Assembly (NCBI GenBank): GCA_963576565.1
Contig: OY755044.1
Location: 56,410,108-56,474,107, forward strand
Source of the DNA: Aspidapion aeneum
Lineage: Eukaryota; Arthropoda; Insecta; Coleoptera; Brentidae
Direction of reading: 5' to 3'
DNA: 64,000 bases
Position 1 is the first letter of the stretch. Each line of letters begins with the position of its first letter. The notes beneath the pieces were generated by a model, which saw only the letters and a program-made list of their open reading frames with translations, searched no databases and was not told the origin of the DNA. Positions 56,152 through 64,000 of this stretch are shown here, one piece after another. The translations under genes and the position numbers were made by a program.

Positions 56152-56443
56152 TGTTAGCTCTCGCTAAATTTCGCGGTTGTTTTTAAAATTTTAAAACCAC
56201 ACAATTGGATGACGGACAGAGTACATTTTCCGCGCATTGGACATGCGCACCAAGAATCAGTGAGATCCTTTTCTACCGCCTCGAGAAAATGGCGTGTTAA
56301 TTTCTTTCTCCAACTATTACAAATTTCTACACTTGAAAGTGCTCGATTTTGGTGTACTGAAGCATAGAACTGGAAACTTCAGCCCTTCAGCTACGTGGTG
56401 CCATCATTAGATCAAGACAGGGGCCCCTGGAACGTGGAGAAAT
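56152..56443 (+). repeat. Inverted partial LTR at the outer end of the BEL element
   Basis: Plus-strand copy of the first 292 bp of the LTR, forming a hairpin with 56644-56935 around a 200-bp loop (56444-56643). Its outer TGTTAG abuts the CCAGA target duplication, so the composite integrated as a unit. A direct tccactttatg duplication sits at the junction (56443-56466). Confidence 0.88.
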
Positions 56444-56465
56444 CCACTTTATGTGATCCACTTTA

Positions 56466-56935
56466 TGTTTGCCCGCAGTTAGAAAAATGATAACTGCAGT
56501 GGACTGTATATATTTTATTAAATGAAAGCGCGAACAAACATAAATATATTGATACGAAATCACGAAATAATTAAGGTCCATAGGTTAATTGCTGTTACCA
56601 CAAAACGGAAATCAGAAACAAAGCACTTACCAGTTTGCAGCCAATTTCTCCACGTTCCAGGGGCCCCTATCCGGATCTAATGATGGCACCACGTAGCTGA
56701 AGGGCTGAAGTTTCCAGTTTTATGCTTCAGTACACCAAAATCGAGCACTTTCAAGTGTAGAAATTTGTAATAGTTGGAGAAAGAAATTAACACGCTATTT
56801 TCTCGAGGCGGTAGAAAAGGATCTCATTGATTCTTGGTGCGCATGTCCAATGCGCTGAAAATGTACTCTGTCCGTCATCCAATTGTGTGGTTTTAAAATT
56901 TTAAAAACAACCGCGAAATTTAGCGGGAGCTAACA
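56466..56935 (-). repeat. BEL 3' LTR
   Basis: 470 bp, nearly identical to 62669-63138. A purine tract (TTTTGGAGGGCAGTTA on the minus strand) precedes its TGTTAGC start. Confidence 0.88.
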
Positions 56936-57170
56936 TAACTGCCCTCCAAAACACACAATTTTAGAATATCAACCGGACAGATATAGATATAAGAAAAAAT
57001 GATCGATCGATAAATATAAATGAATGAAAAACAGAAAAGTAGCGTAAGTTTATTTAGAGATAACGAAAACCCGAAAAAGGCAAAACAAACAAACAAAATT
57101 AAAAAAATAATAATAAAGAATTCCTATTGTAATAATTGACTTCAATAGGTAGAAAAAATTATAATTACTT

Positions 57171-57720
57171 TTAATTCGGCAAGAGGCACAGTTTTACAAC
57201 TGGCCGCTTGTAAACACCGGTAGCCGTTCGTACCGTCACTACACGCACTCGACCGTCTCTGCCGGGATGCAATTCGAGAACCCGACCGACTGGCCATTTC
57301 AAAGGTGATTGGATGTGATCACTCGTTATGATAACCAAATCATTTAATTTTATATTTGGGGACGAATCAGCCCACTTGTGTCGCTGTTGTAGCGTATGCA
57401 AATACTCTACAGAATACCTTTTCCAAAAATCATTATGCAGTTTTTGGATTAGTTGCCATCTCGAGAGCCGATTTAGGGGAACCTCGGACAAATCAACAAA
57501 GGACTCCGGAATTTTTGAATTAAGGGGTTCAAGGGTCAAAAAATGCCCAGGGGCAAGAGGTTGAAGATCGTGTGGGTCTGAAGAGGCAGGAGATAAAGGG
57601 CGACTATTAAGTACAGCTTCTATGCGACATGTAAGGGTGGACATTTTCATGATGGACAACTTCTGGTCGCCGACAACTCGAACAAAGTAAGTAAGTAAGA
57701 CTGAGAAGGGGTCCCAGATG
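57171..57720 (-). pseudogene. BEL Pol C-terminal DUF5641 region
   Basis: The block CRIEAVLNSRPLSP, HFLTLEPL, WQLIQKLHNDFWKRYSVEYLHTLQQRHKW, VIITSDH, WPVGRVLELHPGRDGRVRVVTVRT is characteristic of the domain following the BEL integrase core. The part before VVGDQKLS is disturbed: the third catalytic acid, expected near GIWE, is read as GIWD in a garbled frame. Confidence 0.8.
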
Positions 57721-58464
57721 CCAACGAATAGAAAGTCTGGTGGACGCACTTCTTGCGTAATCAAGTAATTGGTTACGAAACCCTATAAAATTACTGCCCT
57801 GATCTGACCAGCATTGCGTCACGCTTCCACGTCTGGAAATGAATCGATGGAATGCACCTACAAACCCTTCGGTGGACAGTTCCATGGTTAATTCCAAATG
57901 CACGCAATGTGTGGCCGTACAGACAAACACACAGACATACGATTTGAAAGCTTTACAACCACGGTAACGATGAGGAATCACAAAGAAAGGTCCACAAAAG
58001 TCGATAGCTACACTCGAAAAAGGTTTAAGTTGATTGATTCGATGAGCGGGAAGTGAACTCATTATGGGCGGTCTATAGGGTTTAGGGTTGATTCTAAAAC
58101 ATTGCAAGCACTTGGATATGGTTCTTTGAATTGCCCGTCTGGCAGATAATATCCAAAATTGCTGTAAAAGCAGATTATGTAATGTTTTAAACCCAGGATG
58201 AAGGTATTGTCGATGAGTGGACTCGATAAGAAGAGTAGTTAAATGATGGTTACTCGAAAGTAAGACGGGGTGTTTTGCAGAATAAGACAAAAGGTCAGAT
58301 TTTTGTAATCTGCCACCGACTCTAATGATATTATTTTCATCAAGAAAAGGTGAAAGTTTTCGAAAAGGTTTCGGTATTGGTTTATCCTTAGATAACGCGG
58401 AAAAAAGCTCAGAAAAGCAAGAACCTTGAACGCGTTTGATAAGAAGGTATAACGCACTTTGCAT
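57607..58464 (-). pseudogene. pol: BEL Pol integrase core
   Basis: The zinc finger region (THRQYLHPGFKTLHNLLLQQFWI, CLQCFRINP) is followed by AIDFCGPF (first Asp) and CWSDQGSNFIG (second Asp). The frame then shifts near 57750-57800, before the catalytic Glu, so no active enzyme could be made. Confidence 0.85.
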
Positions 58465-58469
58465 CTCAC

Positions 58470-60133
58470 CGGTGGTAGGAAAAAAATATTTTCAAAAATA
58501 ATTTTTTGGTCCGGTAGATTAGTGGGTTTTTGATAGGAATGGTTTTGAAAAAGGTGAACTATTCGAAGGACATAACAAATGATACGTTGAATTTTTGATA
58601 TAGATGAATATTTGATAAGAAGCTGATCTAAGAAGTTAACGTCAATTATCGCATTGCAACAGACCTTTGGCTTTTCCTCCAGATTAATATCTCCGAAATC
58701 AATCGGCATTTTTGATTTATGAAAATCGGGCCATTCGTTTTCGGGAGACCACAAAAACGACGGTGCGTTCCACCACATGTCATGTGAAATGAGCTGTGAA
58801 GGCGTGGCCCCTCGTGACGCAATATCGGCTGCATTTAAAGCGGAAGGAAAGTAGCGCCATGAGTTTGAGGGAATGATTTCTTGGATCCTACTGACTCGAT
58901 TTCCAACAAAGGTTTGCCAGCGATTAGGAAGGGATGAAAGCCAGTGCAATACGACTTGCGAATCGCAGAAAGTAACGATATTTGTAAAAGTTATTTTTCC
59001 TTCATAGCTAGATAGGACGAAATCAATTAATTCGCTTAAAAGAAATGCGCCTAGGAGTTCTAGCCTAGCCAAAGTTTGTGACTTTATAGGCACGACCCTA
59101 GATTTTGCAGATATGAGAGAAACAGATATATTGTTTTCCTCTTCTACACGAAAATATACGACGCCTGCATAGCCTCGAATTGAAGCGTCACAGAAGCCTA
59201 TGATTTGACAGGTATTGGTTTTAGACAGTTTGATTTGTCGGGGTAATTGAAAATTGGAAAGAAGCGAGAATTCAGAACGAAGTTTGTTCCAAGAGTCGAT
59301 GATAGAAGAATCTGGTTCTTTGTCCCAGCCTATTTTCGATATCCACAACTGTTGCAAAATAAATTTTGCTTGAAGCAACAAGGGACAAAGAAAACCTAAG
59401 GGATCGAAGATTGTTCCTATGATAGATAAAATAGAACGTTTAGTTGGGGGTTTGTCCTTCATTCGGCATTGATAAGAAAAAATGTCGTTTTTTGGATGCC
59501 ACTGAAGGCCTAAAACTTTGATAAAGTGTGGTTCATCCTTGTCAAAAGAGAGAGGCATTTGACGATCGGATTCTGGCAATGTTGCCAATAACTCAGGACA
59601 ATTGCTTGCCCATTTTTTAAGTTCAAATCCTCCCGACTTTAACAAATCATTGAGTTCCATCTGTAGGGAAACGGCTTCAGAAAGCGAAGGACTAGTTCCC
59701 AAGATATCGTCGATGTAAATTGTGACGTTTTTAGAACACTACTAGCCATAGGAAAACGTTCCTTTTCTCTCTCTGCCAGCTCATTTTATGTACGCATGGC
59801 TAGAAAAGGTGAGCATGTCATGCCAAAAGTGACAGTAGAAAGTTCCCACACTGAAAGTGGATCCTGTGGAGAAAACCTCCACAATATCCTTTGATAAGGA
59901 CGGTGATAAGGATTGATAAGGATTTGACGGAACATCTGTTTGATATCAGCAATGTAGGCAATAGGATTAAGACGAAACGTAAGGAGTAAAGAAGCAATAT
60001 CCTTTTGAAGTTTCGGTCCAGATAACAACGTGTCATTGAGACTAATATTCTTTGGGGTGACTGCCGAACAATCCCAGACTACCCTTAATTTTGTACTTAA
60101 GTTTTCCGGCTTTAGTACGCAATGATGTGCCAA
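58470..60133 (-). pseudogene. pol: BEL Pol reverse transcriptase and RNase H
   Basis: LRVVWDCSA, LLSGPKLQKDIASLLL and FRQILINP open the RT; the catalytic block IYIDDILG is at about 59703-59725 after one frameshift at about 59760. RNase H follows with IIGFCDASIRGYAGVVYF, LARLELLGAFLL and CDSQVVLHWL. The frame switches again near 58465. A 20-bp tandem duplication (60141-60180) shifts the frame from the protease domain. Confidence 0.85.
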
Positions 60134-61480
60134 AAAACACTCGACTTTTGGTTGGTTCGGTCGACTTTTGGTTGACTAGATAAAACTAGACTCATGTGAT
60201 TAGAATCGATATAGTCTTGCATGAAACTAGAATAGGCAGTGTACAGATCAGGATTTTTGAGTAATCTATTTTCTAGAAGTAAAAATCTACGATAAGCTTG
60301 CGGATAAGTATTTCCTAGGTCAGGGTTTATTTTATCTTTAAACGGAAGATCTACCAGGAATCTACCGCTCGGTTGTCGTAAGACACTCGCAGTAAATATT
60401 GATTCCGCTTGTTTTTCTTCCTTTGATAAGATTTGTTCTTTAGGCAAATGTTCGATTTCCCAAAACCTAGGGATAATGACCTCTAAAGGAGGTGAATGAC
60501 TCGTTAAAAAACAACTGGTTCGTTCCGTAAGACTACCTACTTCGTCCACTTTTCCCATGACGATCCAGCCAAAGATGGTTTCAAGGGCTGAAGGTTGCCC
60601 TATTTGTCCAAGAACCCTGCCCTCCTTGAATATCTGTGCGAATAGCTCGCAACCAATAACTAGGTCCACAGGTCTAGATTTGAAATAAGATGGGTCGGCA
60701 AGTTTAAGGTTTTCCAAGTGTTTCCACTGATTATCGTTCAAAGTGAATGTAGGCATATTGGAACATAGTTGTGGAACAACAATTGCTTCGAAATTAAGTA
60801 AAGGAGTGACCTGTCCTTGTGGCTTAACGTGACATTGAACGAGCCCTTTGGAAGTAAGAGAAGACATTTGATTTAATCCGAATATTTCAGTGATGTAACT
60901 TCGCCTAGGAAGATTAAGACGCTGAATACACTTTTCACTGATGAATCCTGTCTGTGATCCAGAATCAAGCAGTGCCCTTACAGATTGAAAATTTCCGCAA
61001 CCGTCCATAACATCTATTATGGCGGTGCATAAAAGAAAGGTACCTGAAGGTCCTGAGGTATTTAATGACACATGAAGATTATTGACAGGTGGTGTGTGAA
61101 TGACAGGACTAGTATCTTGGCTTCCAGACTCTTTATTAGTTTCTAAGATATAAGTTAAAGTGTGGTGCCTTTTACTATTGCAAGTCCTGCATGAATATTT
61201 TGATTTGCACGTGTCTACCCCATGCGAGGGATGAAAACACGCTAGACATAATTTTTTCTGCTTGACGAAACATAGGCGCTCGATAGGCGAGAGGTCAAGA
61301 AATGTTTGACATTTCGAAAGCACGTGACCTTGATTACACCGGAAACATTTTATTCCCGTACTTGAATTAGTTGAGGTGCCAGCCAGTCCTATAAAAGGCG
61401 AATTGGGTGATTTATAGGTAGGCTTTTGCCCAAACTGATTTGGTATAGAATTTGATTTTTGTTTTTGGGTGCTGTTGATT
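60112..61480 (-). pseudogene. BEL Gag zinc knuckles and protease
   Basis: CFRCNQGHVLSKC and CLACFHPSHGVDTC plus CRTCNSKRHHTL give the three-part zinc-binding segment usual for BEL. The aspartic protease follows: ALLDSGSQTGFIS (catalytic DSG) and VDLVIGCELF. The frame is open from about 61480 to 60112 and uses a non-ATG start because a frameshift separates it from the gag body. Confidence 0.85.
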
Positions 61481-62295
61481 GAGGAAGTGATTCCAAAACT
61501 TTACATCTTTTTTCTAGAAATTGAAAAAGTGACTGAAAAGTGGGAATTTCGGTATTAGTATTGGCGTGACTCATTTCGAAATTTGAACGCATCGGAATAT
61601 CCAATTTTTCTAACAAAATGAAAAAAATAAGTCCCAACTGTCAACGTCAAAGCTAAGTGATTTTAGAATTTCTAGGGATTCTCAAAAGGTGTCAATTAAT
61701 TTGCGAGGTCTCGCTTGTTTTGATATCTATTGACTAATTTGCCGTAAGCAATTTTATAATTTTGATCAGATGAGCTAATCCCTGATATCAATTTTAAAGG
61801 CGCATCCTCGAGATATGAAAATAAATATTGAAGTTTTCGGACGTTACTTAGACTTTGATTTTGATCTATAATGGTATTAAAAAGATCGAAAAAGCTTGGC
61901 CATAATTTTTTATTACCTCGAAATATGGGATAACCTAACTCTTTGAGTTTTGGAGTTTCAGATTCGTTTTGACGAACATATGATCGCGAAAAGGATGGAG
62001 CCTCAACCGGAAATATTTCAGAGGAAACCCCCTTACACGCATAAAAATATTTACGAGCTTCTGAAAGGATCGCATCTTGCGTTTTAAACTCCTCGTCGTC
62101 CGAGTCGTCTATCATCATAATGACATCATTATGTGCCAACATGCATTTATCGAAGGTTTCATCCAAATCAGAATACCTCACTTGAAACTCGTTTCTCGCT
62201 TTGGCGTCCGTTGCCGCGGTTTGTGAAAACACATAACACTCGGTGATCGCAGATAAAAAACCCTTGCGTTTTTGCACGGCTTTTTTGATAGACAT
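61389..62295 (-). pseudogene. gag: BEL Gag (DUF1759-type body)
   Basis: ATG 62295-62293 (MSIKKAVQKRKG). It contains a helical start, YPIFRGNKKLWPSFFDLFNTII, and LSNVRKLQYLFSYLEDAPLKLISGI..NYKIAYGKLVNRYQNKR, which is the DUF1759 pattern found in BEL/Pao gag. Stops follow at 61694, the frame shifts near 61620, and LIFFILLEKLDIPMRSNFE and LFQFLEKRCKVLE belong to the C-terminal part. Defective. Confidence 0.8.
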
Positions 62296-62668
62296 GATTT
62301 TTAACGCAATTAACGCTAAATTAATGCTTCTGAAATAGAAAAATGACGAATTGTTGAAAATATGCACTAATTTATCGCAATTGATGAAAAATGTTTTAAT
62401 ATCGAAATGGTATGGAACAAATCTAATCACAGAAATCGTGCTTGTTTGTTTTGATTGCTTCTCGATTTTTGTTTACTGAAATGACCACGCGGTAGACCCT
62501 GCGTTACCATAGCAGCGGACCGAAAACAGGTGAACTGCGCCGAAACCGAAGGTCGAACGATTGGCAAATTCAAGGCCGTGTGGTCGCCGTGTGAAAATGT
62601 GAAAATGGCTGCCTTAAAATACCGTCGAATGGATTTAATTTACTTATTCGGTTCGAAGGAACACTTTA
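62296..62668 (-). other. BEL leader and primer-binding region
   Basis: Sequence after the LTR reads TAAAGTGTTCCTTCGAACCG on the minus strand. It does not begin with TGG directly at the LTR end, so I cannot assign a primer tRNA; TTCGAACC resembles a tRNA T-arm. No upstream gene. Confidence 0.4.
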
Positions 62669-63138
62669 TGTTTGCCCGCAGTTAGAAAAACGATAACTGC
62701 AGTGGACTGTATATATTTTATTAAATGAAAGCGCGAACAAACATAAATATATTGATACGAAATCACGAAATAATTAAGGTCCATAGGTTAATTGCTGTTA
62801 CCACACAACGGAAATCAGAAACAAAGCACTCATCAGTTTGCAGCCAACTTCTCCACGTTCCAGAGGCCCCTTTCCGGATCTAATGATGGCACCACATAGC
62901 TGAAGGGCTGAAGTTTCCAGTTCTATGCTTCAGTACACCAAAATCGAGCACTTTCAAGTGTAGAAATTCGTAATAGTTGGAGAAAGAAATTAACACGCCA
63001 TTTTCTCGAGGCGGTAGAAAAGGATCTCACTGATTCTTGGTGCGCATGTCCAATGCGCGGAAAATGTACTCTGTCCGTCATCCAATTGTGTGGTTTTAAA
63101 ATTTTAAAAACAACCGCGAAATTTAGCGGGAGCTAAAA
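62669..63138 (-). repeat. BEL 5' LTR
   Basis: 470 bp, matching 56466-56935 with scattered differences; its outer end (63138) reads TTTTAGC instead of TGTTAGC, one substitution in the terminal dinucleotide region. Confidence 0.88.
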
Positions 63139-63224
63139 CCAGATACCAGGTTACATTGGACTTGTTCTGTTGTAAATAGGGAAATAAGTTTGAAAAATCG
63201 TATGTTCTTTTATAATTCTAATAC

Positions 63225-63385
63225 AGCTATTACCCAGACTAATTCCTCTAATACCCTGGCTATTACATCTAATACCCTTCTAATACCCACTAATGCCTAC
63301 TAATACCCACTAATACCCACTAATACCCACTAATACCCTAATAATACCTCTAATACCCACTATTTCCTCTAACAATTCCCCTAAT
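63225..63385. repeat. TAATACCCAC-type array, right
   Basis: About 14 units TAATACC(C/T)AC with small variations, same orientation as the array at 36035-36130. Confidence 0.8.
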
Positions 63386-63430
63386 ACCCAAGATTTGTAC
63401 GCCAAAATACCCACGCGGTTTACCCCTCGG

Positions 63431-63946
63431 CAGCATCTTTGCTGTAAATCTTTTAGGTCATTTTTTTTATTATTTGTTTAAAACATTTAAAACTCTCCAC
63501 CCAAAAGTTCTAGAAAAAACTCCCAAAAATCCAAAAAAAACTCCGAGACGATTTTGTTTGCAAGGGGGACACATGTTGACCATTTTGAAATTTTTGCAGC
63601 ACTCACCCCCTTCGAGGGGCAAGCTTTACCCCTATATTTTGAATTGGGAAAACGGGTCAACAAAAACTTTACAAAAATTTAGTAGTTTTCGAAAAATCTT
63701 GGGTGGAAAATTTTAAGTGAGATACTTTGTATGTGCATGGCCTGGATGCGAACAGTATAAACTTAGCCTCGTTAGGCTACAGCTACAGTTATTTAGGTAA
63801 AATTTATGTTTAAAAATATAAGAAATTAAAGAAAAAGACTGTTTTTGCTAATTTTTTATTGTTTTTTTGTTATGATTTTAAAATGTGAGTCCCTGGGACT
63901 CATGGCATCGCTTTGTGTAAATATTTTTCACCTGTCTAATTAAGGG
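63431..63946. other. Right part of the piggyBac-like element, non-coding
   Basis: Contains GTGAGTCCCTGGGACTCATGG near 63885-63905, mirroring CGAGTCCATGGGACTCATGG at 35847, and a 63560-63655 stretch homologous in inverted orientation to 32795-32875. No transposase. Confidence 0.5.
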
Positions 63947-64000
63947 TTAATAATGCTGACAATCTATCAAATTCATGTGATTAAAAATTATAAGAATGTC

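Larger units (their letters stand above)
56152..63138 (-). mobile_element. BEL/Pao retrotransposon with an inverted partial LTR at one end
   Basis: LTRs of 470 bp (62669-63138 and 56466-56935, minus-strand orientation) begin TGTTAGC and end CAAACA. The flanking duplication CCAGA (56147-56151 and 63139-63143) encloses not only these LTRs but also an extra plus-orientation copy of the first 292 bp of the LTR (56152-56443). Internal frames give gag, protease, RT, RNase H, integrase and the DUF5641 tail in BEL order, with many lesions. Confidence 0.92.
35975..63430. mobile_element. Unclassified TIR element with TAATACCCAC-rich ends
   Basis: CCGAGGGGTAAACCGCG at 35975-35991 is exactly mirrored by CGCGGTTTACCCCTCGG at 63414-63430. 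The immediate flanks are tagcat and cagcat, a 6-bp duplication with one mismatch. Just inside both ends lie arrays of TAATACCCAC-like units in the same orientation (36035-36130 and 63225-63385). After removing the Polinton, MITEs, LINE fragment and BEL element, about 2.5 kb of non-coding sequence remains. I know no superfamily with this combination. Confidence 0.55.
35671..63946. mobile_element. piggyBac-like element, greatly expanded by nested insertions
   Basis: The left end CCCTTAATTGGACATGTGA (35671) and the right end, reverse complement CCCTTAATTAGACAGGTGA (ending 63946), are inverted repeats, each flanked by TTAA (35667-35670, 63947-63950). CCC ends with TTAA duplications are the piggyBac signature. 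Only 35671-35974 and 63431-63946 (about 0.8 kb) belong to the element itself. Nothing like a transposase is seen there, so it was a short non-autonomous copy before other elements landed in it. Confidence 0.7.

Noticed and set aside
1..64000. tRNA, rRNA, CRISPR array or bacterial-type operon
   Set aside because: No cloverleaf-like sequence, rRNA block or spacer-repeat array was seen; the window is eukaryotic repeats.

Overview
The window reads as transposon-packed, AT-rich nuclear DNA of an arthropod, most likely an insect. I find no host gene, tRNA, rRNA or CRISPR array. The evidence is the mix of element types: a Polinton/Maverick with a spliced DNA polymerase gene, a BEL/Pao retrotransposon, a very long Ty3/Gypsy retrotransposon with a tRNA-Lys-like primer site, APE-type LINEs, pogo/Tigger-, mariner- and piggyBac-like DNA elements, and long inverted repeats. 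I cannot name the species from sequence alone.

Left part (1-14077): a roughly 510-bp satellite with one inverted unit, several short DNA transposons with TA target duplications (1959-2251, 3012-3695, 4567-5209, the last keeping a CENP-B-type helix-turn-helix start), a fold-back repeat near 6230-6900, a decayed CR1/jockey-like reverse transcriptase (7356-8160), and an APE-type LINE on the minus strand (RT 8290-10262, endonuclease 13504-14077). A 3.2-kb terminal-inverted-repeat element (10281-13503) splits that LINE.

Middle (14078-30977): a young 16.9-kb Ty3/Gypsy element inserted in the endonuclease of the same LINE, whose upstream coding sequence resumes in phase at 30978. It has 3.28-kb LTRs that differ at about a dozen positions, a 5.4-kb T-rich leader, gag, an in-phase GGGAAAC frameshift site, and a pol damaged by one stop and one frameshift.

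Right part (31106-64000): a composite of repeat modules and a 2.1-kb inverted repeat, then a set of nested elements. A piggyBac-like element with TTAA ends (35671-63946) contains an unclassified inverted-repeat element with TAATACCCAC-rich ends (35975-63430). Inside that sit a 17.1-kb Polinton (36138-53230, perfect 6-bp target duplication AATATC), two MITEs, a 3' fragment of the LINE family, and a BEL/Pao element (56152-63138, duplication CCAGA) whose left end is an inverted partial LTR.

The Polinton carries a nearly full virus-like gene set. Replication: protein-primed family B DNA polymerase with N-terminal zinc fingers and an OB-fold-like protein. Integration: retroviral-type integrase with a chromodomain. 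Morphogenesis: a FtsK/HerA-type packaging ATPase and, in a tight minus-strand cluster, a PLA2-domain protein, an adenovirus-like cysteine protease, a penton-like minor capsid protein, an unreported-looking 54-codon ORF and the major capsid protein. Several accessory genes of unknown function are also present. Frameshifts or stops break at least five genes, so this copy is not autonomous, although most of the damage is single-base.
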